From assembly GCA_040954595.2 (NCBI GenBank), contig CM082582.2, positions 7,502,001 to 7,566,000 of the forward strand: 64,000 bases of DNA, read 5' to 3'. Of the stretch, positions 27,691-40,108 are shown in pieces; within the stretch, counting starts at the first letter, position 1, and each line of letters opens with the position of its first letter. A program made the translations under genes and the position numbers. Origin of the DNA: Balanoglossus misakiensis (taxonomy: Eukaryota; Hemichordata). Under the pieces are notes generated by a model. The model saw only the letters and a program-made list of their open reading frames with translations. It was not told where the DNA came from and searched no databases.

Positions 27691-28146
27691 CTAGCCCACT
27701 AGTCGCTTGGTGATTTTTGAATCTCAATACTTTTGTGTGTTTGCGGTGGGTTTTTTTTTGGCTTTATAAATAATTTCAAAACTTTTTGCGTGCATGCTTG
27801 CTTTGAGCATGTTTCTGCTAGTGAGATTAGTTTGAAATTCGAATTTTGGACGGAGCTAACGGTTTCGGTTAGCGTCTACGCGCTCACACTCGGTGACTTT
27901 TACTCCACACAAGGTACATACTAGACTAGCCCACTAGTCGCTTGGTGATTTTTAAATCTCAATACTTTTTGTGTTTTCGGTGGTTTTTTGTCGTAATAAA
28001 TAATCTCAATACTTTTTGCATGCATGCTTGCCTTAAGCGTGTTTTTGGTAGTGAGGCGAGTTTCGAATTTGCGACTGAGCTTGTGGTTACGGGTAGCGTC
28101 GACACGTTCCCTACACAGCCCATAGACTTGGAGCAAGTCTAGGTAC
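27691..28146. repeat. Tandem duplicate of a ~230-bp element
   Basis: Two diverged copies, each beginning GACTAGCCCACTAGTCGCTT (27691 and about 27923), share the order CTCAATACTTTT, GCATGCTTGC, GTTTT/CTAGTGAG. The pair sits in the upstream region of the first ATP-grasp gene and is absent upstream of copies 2 and 3. Confidence 0.8.
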
Positions 28147-28390
28147 ATACATATTTCGGAACAAGTTTTTAAATGTATTTATTATGAAATAATGAAGCCA
28201 ATAGACTTGGAGCAAGTCAAGGCTACTCTCTATCATTGCCCTTTATTTAATGACTTCGGTTCAATGTCCGTGAGCGCATGATATGCTAGTGCGTCTAACG
28301 CATGCGTAATAGCTCCTTTCAATGAGCTCCTGGCCTATCGGAGATAGAGAGTGTCTATTCGACGTTCATCCATAAACATATAACAGGACC

Positions 28391-29940
28391 ATGGACAAGA
28401 AACCTGCCGTTCTGCTTCTGTATCCGACCAAACGAGACGAGTTTTACTCACTGTTCGTGGCTACACTTCCAGATAATGTGAGACAGGCATTCGACTTTCA
28501 CGTTCTGAAGTCAGGAACGACGGGGAACGCTTCAAATCTGTTGGAATACACAGAGAGGTGCGCGGCTGTTGTCGAGGATGAGGCCATACAGCTGGCAGTT
28601 TGCTTCACCGATCTCGGTGCTTTGGTGCTTGCTGCCCTTGTGCAAAGATTTCCGCATCTAAAGGGCCCGTCAATCGAATCCGTGGGCATCGCCTTTCACA
28701 AGTATTACACTCGTCAGATGTTAGACACTGAAGAAACTACATTGAAACACACGATCATCGATGTCAGCAACTACGAGGAAAGCGCAACCGATCTCTCTGA
28801 CGCACTGAATTCCGTGGGTGTGCCCGCATTTCTGAAACCTTGTACTGGCACTAATTCCTTGGGGGTCTGCGAAGTATCTTCGAAAGAGCAGCTTCGCCAA
28901 CAGTTAGAAAAACTCAGGGATTTGGGCAAGACAACTCAGGATTATGGCAAGTTCTTTTTCGACCAAAGGAAGTACCCGTATTTTGCCAAAAACTATGCCA
29001 TTTTAGAGGAATGTGTCGATGGTGCTAAGATACTGACCGTGGACGGTTTTGTGTTCAACGGCAAAATATTTCACTGGGCAATATCTGAAAACGTCTACTG
29101 GAGGAGTCACAAGAACGCCTTCATGGCCGTCATGTATCCCCCTCTTTTCGACAAAAAGTCTGCCAATAATCAGAAAGAGGTCGAGAGACGCTTGTGGGAG
29201 ACGTTCGACAGTGTTATAGGAAAAGCTGTCGAAAGGGGCTTCGACAACCAATTCGTGGATGTCGAAGTATTTCTCAAACCTGATGGGGACATTAAGATAA
29301 TGGAGGTAAATCCGAGAATGTTCTCCCAGGCAATTCAGATGTATCGTCTGTGCATGGATCACGGCGATCCACTGGTGGCCACCCTTGATATCAACTCGGG
29401 AAAACAGCCCGCTTCTTGCTCTTGGAATGGTTACCATGGCATCAATGGTTACGTCACGACGTTCGCCTCCGGCAAAGCGGAAGATCTGTTCGATTTTGAT
29501 GAAGCGAAGAAGTTCCAAGACGATATCTGTGCAAGGTGTTGTCCTGGTGATGTCATTCCGCCCACGGGAGCGGAAGGATTCAATCTTGCTTTTATAAACA
29601 TCAGAGCAGAAACCCGAAAAGGTGCGAATATATGTTTACTTTAAAAACACTGTGAAGATTTGCAACTGTAAGAACGTGTACAGCGCAGCGAGTCACAGCG
29701 AATGTCTGTATACATTGTAACTGAGTTCAGACCATCGTGCGTTTGACACAACGTTAAACTAAATATGAAAACCGAAGGAAAGCTTTTCTGAAGCAAGCAC
29801 CCGTGTAAAATCTCTCTCTTTTATTCTGTTCTGTTTCAGGTGTACTGCAACGTTACATCAACATATGCAAGAAGTTGTTGAAGAAAATCGAACACAGTCC
29901 CGATTTGGATATCGATTATATGATCAACGACTCTCAATAA
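28391..29940 (+). CDS. ATP-grasp ligase-like protein, tandem copy 1
   Basis: Two exons, 28391-29621 and 29840-29940 (donor AAAAG|GTGCGA, acceptor TTTCAG), 443 residues. ATP-grasp signs: FLKPCTGTNSLGVCEV (ATP-binding Lys/Gly loop, about residue 150), ILEECVDGAKI, and the metal-binding pair D-x-E ... IMEVNPRM near residue 300. ATP-grasp enzymes join a carboxylate to an amine or thiol through an acyl-phosphate; carnosine synthase and D-Ala ligase are examples. The N-terminal part (about 1-110) would be the pre-ATP-grasp fold. No signal peptide, so cytosolic. Substrate not predictable. Compared with copies 2 and 3 it lacks four residues in the loop before KYPYFAKNY. The last exon encodes a short Lys-rich tail ending in DYMINDSQ. 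Its upstream region carries an insertion not found in copies 2 and 3. Confidence 0.8.
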
Positions 29941-30896
29941 TTAAGCATTCAATATTTTATGATGTTTAATTCCCTGAAATCGACTTATTTTTTACGCTCA
30001 CCGTTATTTTAATCGTGGCAAAATGAAGACGCCAAGTCCCTGAGCGGTCATGAGGAATTCCAATATGATTAAAGACAGCTGTAGAGAAAGGTGGTGTATT
30101 GACCTCTAATTGGTCTCTGCAGCAGAATGGTTACATTGCATAACGGCATAATCAGATCGCCGAGACCTTCCAACCATATCGGGGAATTTCTAGTCATGAA
30201 TCTTACCCCCCGTGTCCACATTTCGCATTTAAATTCATTTTTTGATCAGTCGGCTACTTTCAAATTTAAGTGCTGAATAAGAAATCCTATATGCTTAGTT
30301 CTCCAGACAACATGTCAGGCTAATTTCGACTTTTCCTGATATTGGTCATGGGGACACTTTGAACATCGCAGGAAGTTGCTTTATGTCAAAGCGAAACCCC
30401 AGATATGTGCACAAATTCAAGATTGACTTCAATTTCTCCGTGTTTTAAACAAATTAATAAAGTAAACTTCAATTTTAATGAGTTAATTAAAGACATGCTA
30501 TCGTCATCGTATAAAGACATTCAATTTCATGGTAGATTTTGCGATAAATCATCGCATGAACATAAATGAACCACAACACTTGCAAGATACGCTAATTGTC
30601 ATCTGAAAGGTTTTATGTTCGTAACCAAGCACCCCCGCTTGCTGGTTATTACTAGTATGACCTTCAAACATTTGAAGGCTACTCTCTATGAATGTCCTAT
30701 ATCTAGTACCACAGACAAAGAGAAAGGGCAGACTGTCCTATTTGTCTGTGATAGTAGCTTCAGTTCAAGATGACATAAATATGCCTGTGCATCTAACGCA
30801 TGCGTAATACTCCTCCTTTCAACATGTTCAATGAACTTTTGGCGTTTTCGGAGAGGAGGATATAACTGCTATGAACGTTCATCCATAAACAGGACC

Positions 30897-32456
30897 ATGG
30901 ACAAGAAATCCGCCGTTCTGGTTTTGTTACCGACCAAACGAGATGAATTGTTCTTATCGTTCGTGGCTACACTTTCACACAATGTGAGACAGGCATTCGA
31001 CTTTCACGTTCTGAAGTCAGGAACGGCGGGGGAGGCTTCAAATCTGTTGGAATACACAGAGAGGTGCGCGGCTGTTGTCGAGGATGAGGCCATACAGCTG
31101 GCAGTTTGCTTCACCGATGTCGGTGCTTTGGTGCTTGCTGCCCTTGTGCAAAGATTTCCACATCTAAAGGGCCCGTCAATCGAATCCGTGGGCATCGCCT
31201 TTCACAAGTATTACACTCGTCAGATGTTAGACACTGAAGAAACTACATTGAAACACACGATCATCGATGTCAGCAACTCCGAGGAAAGCGCAACCGGTCT
31301 CACCGACGCACTGAATTCCGTGGGTGTGCCCGCATTTCTGAAACCTTGTACTGGCACCAATTCCTTGGGGGTCTGCGAAGTATCTTCGAAAGAGCAGCTT
31401 CGCCAACAGTTAGAAAGGCTCAGGGGTTTGGGCAAGACAGCTCAGGATTATGGCAAGTCCTTTTTCGACCACTACATGGACCGTGAGAAGTACCCGTATT
31501 TTGCCAAAAACTACGCCCTTTTAGAAGAACTAGTCGATGGTGCTAAGATACTGGCCTTGGACGGTTTTGTGTTCAACGGCAAAATATTTCACTGGGCAAT
31601 ATTTGAAAACGTCTACTGGAGGAGTCACAAGAACGCCTTCATGGCCGTCATGTATCCCCCTCTTTTCGACAAAAAGTCTGCCAATAATCAGGAAGAGGTC
31701 GAGAGACGCTTGTGGGAGACGTTCGACAGTGTTATGGGAAAAGCTGTCGAAAGGGGCTTCGACAACCAATTCGTGGATATCGAAGTATTTCTCAAACCTG
31801 ATGGGGACATTAAGATAATGGAAGTAAATCCGAGAATGTTTTCCGAAGCAATTCAGATGTGTCGTCTGTGCATGGATCACGGCGATCAACTGGTGGCCAC
31901 CCTTGACATCAACTCGGGAAAACAGCCCGCTCCTTGCTCTTGGAATGGTTACCATGGCATCAATGGTTACGTCACAACGTTCGCCTCCGGCAAAGCAGAA
32001 GACCTGTTCGATTTTGATGAAGCGAAGAAGTTCCAAGACGATATCTGTACAAAGTGTTGTCCTGGTGATGTCATCCCGCCCACGGGAGCGGAAGGATTCA
32101 ATCTTGCTTTTATAAATATCAGAGGAAAAACCCGCAAAGGTGCGAATATATTTTTTCTATAAAAACACTGTAAAGTTTTCCAACTGTAAGAACGTGTACA
32201 TCGCAGCGAGTCACAGCGAGTGTCTGTATATTGTAACTGAGTTCAGACCATCGTGCGTTTAACACACCGTTAAACTAAATATGAAAACCGAAGGAATGTT
32301 TTTCTGAAGCAAGCTTCCGTGTAAAATCTCTCTCTTTCATTCTGTTCTATTTTAGGTGTACTGCAACGTTACATCAACATATGCAAGAAGTTGTTGAAGA
32401 AAATCGAACACAGTCCCGATTTGGATATCGATTATATGATCAACGACTCTCAATAA
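30897..32456 (+). CDS. ATP-grasp ligase-like protein, tandem copy 2
   Basis: Exons 30897-32139 and 32356-32456, 447 residues, same exon structure and C-terminal tail as copy 1. Start chosen at MDKKSAV: an in-frame ATG at 30831 exists, but the matching frame of copy 3 is closed by a TAA in that leader and copy 1 starts at the same Met. The ATP loop (FLKPCTGTNSLGV) and metal motif (IMEVNPRM) are intact. It differs from copy 3 at a few residues only, such as MFSEAIQMCRLC here and MFSQAIQMYRLC in copy 3. Flanks on both sides are nearly identical to copy 3, marking a recent duplication. Confidence 0.8.
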
Positions 32457-33413
32457 TTAAGCATTCAATATTTTATGATGTTTAATTCCCTGAAATCGAC
32501 TTATTTTTTAAGCCCACCGTTATTTTAATCGTGGCAAAATGAAGACGCCAAGTCGATGAGCCAATCACGAGGCCTTCCAATATGATTAAAGACAGCTGTA
32601 GAGAAAGGTGGTGTATTGACCTCTGATTGGTCTCTGCAGCAGAATGGTTACATTGCATAACGGCATAATCAGATCGCCGAGACCTTCCAACCATATCGGG
32701 GAATTTCTAGTCTTGAATCTTACCCCCTGTTTCCAAATTTTGCATTTAAATTCATTTTTAGATCAGTCGGCTACTTTCAAATTTAAGTGCTGAATAAGAA
32801 ATCCTATATGCTTAGTTCTCCAGACAACATGTCAGGCTGATTTCGACTTTTCCTGATATTGGTCATGGGGACACTTTGAACATCGCAGGAAGTTGCTTTA
32901 TGTCAAAGCGAAACCCCAGATATGTGCACAAATTCAAGATTGACTTCAATTTCTCCGTGTTTTAAACAAATTAATAAAGTATACTTCAATTTTAATGAGT
33001 TAATTAAAGACATGCTATCGTCATCGTATAAAGACATTCAATTTCATGGTAGATTTTGCGATAAATCATCGCATGAACATAAATGAACCACAACACTTGC
33101 AAGATACGCTAATTGTCATCTGAAAGGTTTTATGTTCGTAACCAAGCACCCCCGCTTGCTGGTTATTACTAGTATGACCTTCAAACATTTGAAGGCTACT
33201 CTCTATGAATGTCCTATATCTAGTACCACAGACAAAGAGAAAGGGCAGACTGTCCTATTTGTCTGTGATAGTAGCTTCAGTTCAAGATGACATAAATATG
33301 CCTGTGCATCTAACGCATGCGTAATACTCCTCCTTTCAACATGTTCAATGAACTTTTGGCGTTTTCGGAGAGGAGGATATAACTGCTATTAACGTTCATC
33401 CATAAACAGGACC

Positions 33414-34977
33414 ATGGACAAGAAATCCGCCGTTCTGGTTTTGTTACCGACCAAACGAGATGAATTTTTCTTATCGTTCGTGGCTACACTTCCACACAAT
33501 GTGAGACAGGCATTCGACTTTCACGTTCTGAAGTCAGGAACGACGGGGGAGGCTTCAAATCTGTTGGAATACACAGAGAGGTGCGCGGCTGTTGTCGAGG
33601 ATGAGGCCATACAGCTGGCAGTTTGCTTCACCGATCTCGGTGCTTTGGTGCTTGCTGCCCTTGTGCAAAGATTTCCACATCTAAAGGGCCCGTCAATCGA
33701 ATCCGTGGGCATCGCCTTTCACAAGTATTACACTCGTCAGATGTTAGACACTGAAGAAACTACATTGAAACACACGATCATCGATGTCAACAACTCCGAG
33801 GAAAGCGCAACCGGTCTCACCGACGCACTGAATTCCGTGGGTGTGCCCGCATTTCTGAAACCTTGTACTGGCACCAATTCCTTGGGGGTCTGCGAAGTAT
33901 CTTCGAAAGAGCAGCTTCGCCAACAGTTAGAAAGGCTCAGGGGTTTGGGCAAGACAGCTCAGGATTATGGCAAGTCCTTTTTCGACCACTACATGGACCG
34001 TGAGAAGTACCCGTATTTTGCCAAAAACTACGCCCTTTTAGAAGAACTAGTCGATGGTGCTAAGATACTGGGCTTGGATGGTTTTGTGTTCAACGGCAAA
34101 ATATTTCACTGGGCAATATCTGAAAACGTCTACTGGAGGAGTCACAAGAACGCCTTCATGGCCGTCATGTATCCCCCTCTTTTCGACAAAAAGTCTGCCA
34201 ATAATCAGAAAGAGGTCGAGAGACGCTTGTGGGAGACGTTCGACAGTGTTATAGGAAAAGCTGTCGAAAGGGGCTTCGACAACCAATTCGTGGACATCGA
34301 AGTATTTCTCAAACCTGATGGGGACATTAAGATAATGGAGGTAAATCCGAGAATGTTCTCCCAGGCAATTCAGATGTATCGTCTGTGCATGGATCACGGC
34401 GATCCACTGGTGGCCACCCTTGATATCAACTTGGGAATACAGCCCGCTTCGTGCTCTTGGAATGGTTACCATGGCATCAATGGTTACGTCACAACGTTCG
34501 CCTCCGGCAAAGCAGAAGACCTGTTCGATTTTGATGAAGCGAAGAAGTTCCAAGACGATATCTGTACAAAGTGTTGTCCTGGTGATGTCATCCCGCCCAC
34601 GGGAGCGGAAGGATTCAATCTTGCTTTTATAAACATCAGAGGAAAAACCCGCAAAGGTGCGAATATATTTTTACTATAAAAACACTGTGGAGGTTTGTAA
34701 ATGTAAGAACGTGTACAGCGCAGCGAGTCACAGCGAATGTCTGTATACATTGTAACTGAGTTCAGACCATCAGGCGTTTGACACACCGTTAAACTAGATA
34801 TGAAAACCGAAGGAATGTTTTTTTCTGAAGCAAGCCTCCGTGTAAAATCTCTCTCGTTCATTCTGGTCTGTTTTAGGTGTACTGCAACGTTACATCAACA
34901 TATGCAAGAAGTTGTTGAAGAAAATCGAACACAGTCCCGATTTGGATATCGATTATATGATCAACGACTCTCAATAA
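33414..34977 (+). CDS. ATP-grasp ligase-like protein, tandem copy 3
   Basis: Exons 33414-34656 and 34877-34977, 447 residues. Start codon lies 2517 bases after that of copy 2, and the similarity covers promoter region, both exons, intron and 3' flank until about 35055, where it breaks. Catalytic motifs as in the other copies. The 5' leader contains TATTAA where copy 2 has TATGAA. Function as for copy 1: an ATP-dependent ligase with unknown substrate. Confidence 0.8.
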
Positions 34978-35616
34978 TTAAGCATTCATTTAGGAAATAT
35001 TTTATGATGTTTAATTCCCTGAAATCGACTTATTTTTTAAAGCCCACCGTTATTTTATCGTGGCAAAATGGAGACGCCAAATAGACGAATAGTTACGAGG
35101 CCTTCCAATAGATTTCGCTCTCTTACAAATTTTGAGTCTTCGATAGGTATTCTTATCCCTTCATTGGCCAGTCGTTTGATTTCGTTTTTGTATTTTTGTA
35201 ACTTCTCATTTTCTTGTTTACACGGACCGTGATGATGATGATGCAAAACACCTTCCACGTGATTTTGGTAATTGTATGTGTACCAATATGCCACCAGACG
35301 GCCTTCACCCAATTTTGCAGACAGAATAGTTTCTGGGCGTCCCCTATTTAACAGATATAATAGCTTTTATAATATACCTCATGCTAATACTGTGCCGTGA
35401 TTCGCCAGAATCCGTCACGTGATCGGAAAATAGAATCGACTATGAACCGCTAGGGAAATAGCAGAAAAAATATAAACCGGTCACGTGACCAGCGTGAGTG
35501 CGCAGACTCGGTCACGTCAATCAGCGTCGCGTCGTCTGACACAATGGCCACCGCGGAAGATGTCGTCTGCCAACCTCAAGAGAAAATTGCAAGATTTTCC
35601 CAGCTGTTAGCATGAG

Positions 35617-35828
35617 GTTTATTATAAAACACCTATAGCCTGGCCTATATTCGGGCCATAGCAGCCGTTTTTACCCCCTCGTGACTGTGAGTAATACCAG
35701 AATCATATGCTATTTCCCTCGGCCTGCGGCCTCGGGAAATAGCATGATTCTGGTAACTCACAGCCCCTCGGGTGTAATAAACGGCCGCTATGGCCCTCAT
35801 GGCCAGGCAATAGGTGTTCATTATACCC
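35617..35828. repeat. Large imperfect palindrome (fold-back element)
   Basis: Left arm 35617-35722 and right arm 35723-35828 are inverted copies around the centre GGCCTGCGGCC. Matching blocks: ATGCTATTTCCC / GGGAAATAGCAT, CCAGAATCAT / ATGATTCTGG, GGCCATAGC / GCTATGGCC, ACACCTAT / ATAGGTGT. Typical of a fold-back MITE. A 23-codon ATG frame (35544-35615) abuts its left edge but has no recognised identity. Confidence 0.8.
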
Positions 35829-36149
35829 GGTAATTCTATTGTTCTCCCTGTTCTGTACATTAAACGTTGACCTTTGCCCTTCTATATTCATATTGCTGTC
35901 CTCCAGTGTCCTTCGCTTTGCGTCACCTATACAACCTTTTCTATCGAGTCGCAATTATGTTAAATCTTGCAGACTATTCGTCAAGAGCGTTCCTTTAGGT
36001 CAACCAGTTTCTATACCCCTATGATATCATTTGGCCCTTCCCCCTAAGGGGTTAATACCTATATGGATCGCGTCCAAGCCCATTTTCTCGCACACTGAGT
36101 CTTTGGCACTTCGCTCTCGCAGAAGATTTTGACAGAGTATCGCCGAAGT

Positions 36150-39100
36150 ATGACAGAACCGAAGGACCTCAGAGAGCGCGGCCAAGATGTTTGGTACCGC
36201 AAACCGCGCAGTCGACGAATTATCATTTCCGTGTCGATTATCGTGCTGCTGTTGGTGATTTTGACCGTCCTTATTGTTTTGGCCATGCGGAGCGGCGGCG
36301 ATCATTTGCCCTCCGATCCACTGGAACGGGCCAAGGTACTGATGAAACGGGTTCCACTCGTCGATGGGTGAGTTATTGACAAAGTCCTGTGGGATTGGGC
36401 TCTGTGATTCGTTTGTCGTCAGTTATTACCAGGCCTGTGCATGCCTGGAGCGATTTCATTCAACCTTGCCCTCTGTAGGATTATCAGATCTACTGACTCC
36501 ACCGCTCTAGATGTTTATCCCCCAAAATTAGCCCATTGTTTACACAATCCTATAACTTGTACCTGATTGGTCAAAGCGGCTAGTTCCAGGTGTTAGACTT
36601 GCAACTGCAGAAATACCTATAAAGTTGCACAAAACTACACTACATGTACACTACATAAAAGACAACTAGTGTCACTACAGAGCCAGTACGTATACGCGGG
36701 GACACAGCGTCTTAGGGCAGGGGTCAACATACGGACAATATACACCAACAACGTTAAGTCATGCAAGCAATAAGTAGAATTCCACACGAATTTTGAGCGA
36801 CAGGAAGAAAGGAACAAAACACTAGTCTGGTTTCGAAAGGTGGGGTCAAAAGGTCACATTCTACAGCCAAACAAGAACACATGCGTGAACAAACAGAGAA
36901 CGCGATTGGTTGTGTGCGGGATTGCTTTCTTTCCCTATATCGTTCGGAGATTTATGTGTGAACGAACAACAATCTTGAAATCACAAAATCATTCAAAAAC
37001 ACACAACATGAAATGCACAAAAACTGCAAGAATGGCGATACAAGCAACGGGTAACTGAAATTACCAGGTCCAAAAGTTCATTTCGCTCAAAGGATCTCTC
37101 TTTCTTTTTCCAGTCACAATGATCTGCCATGGCAACTGAAGGTGAATTTTGATAACCGGTTGGGGCAGATCGATTTGCGGGAGAGCACTGCCGACAAGTT
37201 TGGAGACTATGGACACACAGACATCCCTAGACTACGTCAGGGACTGGTGGGGGCGCAGGTGAACACACGTGTAGCCATATTGTCGTTTTACTGACTACAT
37301 GTACATGTTTCTTACCAATGCCACACAATTATGTTCGCTTGCTTATTGTCTTAGCCGCTTGTTTACAGTTTTGGGTCTCCTACGTTGCCTGTGGAAGTCA
37401 GTACAAGGACCCTGTAAGATTTGCACTGGAACAGATCGACGTCATCAAACGGTATACTCACAAGTACCCGGATGTTTTTGAATTTGTTACCACAGCGCAA
37501 GGTAACGTTCTACAATTCAATCATTCAGACGATAAGAATATTTTCGGAGATTTTCACATCAAACGAATAAACATTCTTGCTTTTTATTCATCAGAGCATG
37601 TTACTGGAAACTATTTGACTTCACCTCATTTACTTACAAGGTGACAAACAAGTGTGCTGTGGTCCTTCTGTAGGTATATGGGACGCGTTCCATGGCGGGA
37701 AGATCGCGAGCATGATCGGTGTGGAGGGAGGTCATGCATTTGACAGTCAGCTCGGAAATCTACGCATGTTGTACGACGTGGGTACTCGATACATTACACT
37801 CACACATAACTGTAACACCCCCTGGTAAGCGTGCGTCTTTTAATGTACTAGTACGTAATGTTCCGAATTTCTACAATACACCTTTGCACAAGTACACGTA
37901 TAACGTGTTTGGTATCATGATTAACTGCTGAATTGACGTACGGGCAATAAAGCAAGATTTCTGTTCTAGCTGTGTTCACGAAGGGAAAGACTTCCCAATG
38001 TCTGTCTCCCCGCTGAAAATCATGTTTCAATTTGGAGAATATTGTATCTTGGTTTATCAACACTAACCCCCGAACATACAACCTTCTAGCCATCTCTGCT
38101 ATCACTTAGAGTAATGCATGCCCACTTTTGTCACAAAAGTATTGTCACGATTTCCATTCAGGGCTGATAACTGGTTGTGTTCTCAAGACAACAACCCGGA
38201 ATTTGGGGGTTTGTCCGAATGGGGAGAGGTAAGTAACGACAGTATACGAGTGCAGTCGAAGTGACGACGAAGAAAAACGAAGTCTTGGCGAGAATACAAA
38301 TTCACTGTCTGTGACATATAGACCCTCCAATTTCTATGGTTGGCTTCATGTTATTGAGGAACTTAACGAGGAAATTACAATATTGCAACATTGTTTTCTC
38401 AAAAATTTTAGATATAAGCCTAAGGCTATGGAATATGATAACCAATGTACTGCATCTGTGTAGTCCCTAGCTTGAAATACATGTAAATACTGTTCCTTCC
38501 TACAGGTAGTTATACGCGAGATGAATCGACTGGGCATGCTCATTGACCTTTCACACGTGTCCTTTGATACCATGCACGACACTTTGCGAGTCACCGAGGC
38601 ACCTGTCATCTTCAGCCATTCGTCGGCCTTTGCTCTCTGTGCCCATCATCGCAATGTCCCGGATGACGTATTGGAAAAAGTGGTATGTTCAGAAAAGTTA
38701 TCGCTTGAAATTTTTAATACACTACCGACAAAACAAATATCATTATGACATAAGACACGTGGTAATGCAAATTTTGTCTACTCTGTTTTGGTACCAAAGC
38801 AACTGTGTTACATTTTTGTGTCGCAAACATCTTTGACCGTGTCCATTAAACTGCAGAAAGAAAATGGCGGCGTTGTCATGGTGAATTTCTACGGTCCCTA
38901 TATCAACTGTCCGCCAATGAATCAGTCAGTTTGCAATCTTACCCAGGTGGCAGGTATGTAAACATTACCGAAATATTTTTTTTTAAATCGAGTTTCTTCC
39001 ATATTATCACATGTCAAAATGCAATTAAATTTCGAATCCAATTATATACAAAGTATTACTTTTTAGAGGAACCCTCTCTCTCTCTCGTTGTCGGTAGACC

Positions 39101-39718
39101 ACATTGATTATTTGAAAAGCAAGTGTGGAGTGGATTGTGTTGGAATCGGTGCAGACTACGACGGTGCCCCAATGTAAGTAGAACTGTAACTGTGTTGGTG
39201 GGGGGTGCCCATGATATTGTGGCATCTCAACTCACTCACTCACTCACTCACTCACTCACTCACTCCGTGTGTGGATAGCTCAGCACTTTTGTATGTTTTC
39301 AATGTGTTCTAGCATGCCCGAAGGTTTGGAGGACGTTTCCAAATATCCAGATCTCATCGCTGAAATGATACGACGAGGCTGGAGTGATGGCGACATCGAG
39401 AAACTACTCGGCAGGAATCTCATCCGGGCATTTGAACAAGCCGAGCAGGTGAGGGTGACGCCATTTTGTGTGCAAACTGTGGCAGGTGTTCCCCATTGTT
39501 GACCGTGGGACTAGTCTGGTATGCAGACATGTTTTGCCTGATTTTGTTCAAACTTTGTATAAACGCCAATTCTAGTACTGCCCTGACTCAATTCCGTTTT
39601 CTTTTTAAAGGTTCGCGATCGACTGTCGCGCACGATTGAACCCTACGACGAGAGTTTACCACGTGACAGCGGCGACGAAGTGAACAACACGTGTCGCCAT
39701 TACGTTTACACGGTGTGA
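36150..39718 (+). CDS. Membrane dipeptidase, M19 family (copy A)
   Basis: Ten exons: 36150-36367, 37114-37258, 37369-37501, 37674-37824, 38162-38228, 38506-38682, 38857-38953, 39098-39173, 39313-39448, 39611-39718; 435 residues. A short basic cytosolic tail (KPRSRR) is followed by a membrane helix ([20 protein letters not shown]), so the protein is type II. The catalytic domain has every zinc ligand expected from human DPEP1: H74 and D76 (DGHNDLPW), bridging E183 (GVEGGH), H255 (DLSHVS), H276 (FSHSSA), D349 (GADYDG), plus the substrate Arg R287 (RNVPD). It should cleave dipeptides outside the cell, possibly cysteinyl-glycine or leukotriene D4 as in vertebrates. The C-terminus has no hydrophobic GPI signal, unlike vertebrate DPEPs. 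First of three tandem paralogues, closest to copy C. Confidence 0.92.
39229..39264. repeat. (CTCA)n microsatellite
   Basis: Perfect tetranucleotide run in intron 8 of dipeptidase copy A. Confidence 0.9.
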
Positions 39719-40108
39719 TTTGTAACGGTGGTCGATTGCGATGAAGGTGACTCGGGGAATCGGTGACATTGGTACGATCACCTACTTAAATGGCGCCAAT
39801 AGTACTTAGGTGCAAACCCGGATTTCTTAGAAATAAAATACCTCTCACAGACAATTATTGTCATTTTTATGATTTTTGATATCATATCTATGCCTTCTAT
39901 ATTAAATATTTAGTGACACATTTTCATTAGCAACAGCGCAGCCAGCGGTGGTTTTGGAGCTGGGGCAAACAGGACAAAACAAGACGCCCCCTGCTTCCGT
40001 GTATTTACTAACATTGCGACTGAGTCGTGTTTTTCACCAGAAGTTGGCCAGTAGGCCTATGTGATATTTTGGGCAAAATTCACTACAGACTTCAGGTGTA
40101 TACAAAAC

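Larger units (their letters stand above)
30590..35055. repeat. Recent ~2.5-kb tandem duplication containing ATP-grasp copies 2 and 3
   Basis: Units about 30590-33106 and 33107-35055, aligned from GATACGCTAATTGTCATCTG onward and almost identical including intergenic sequence. The older unit with copy 1 (about 27581-30589) is clearly more diverged. Confidence 0.85.

Noticed and set aside
29003-29518. ~170-codon antisense frames opposite all three ATP-grasp genes (also 31530-32036, 34047-34553)
   Set aside because: Conserved only because the sense genes are near-identical copies; no recognisable motif.
30831-30896. N-terminal extension of ATP-grasp copy 2 from the upstream ATG
   Set aside because: The matching leader in copy 3 contains an in-frame stop, and copy 1 starts at the same Met as chosen here.
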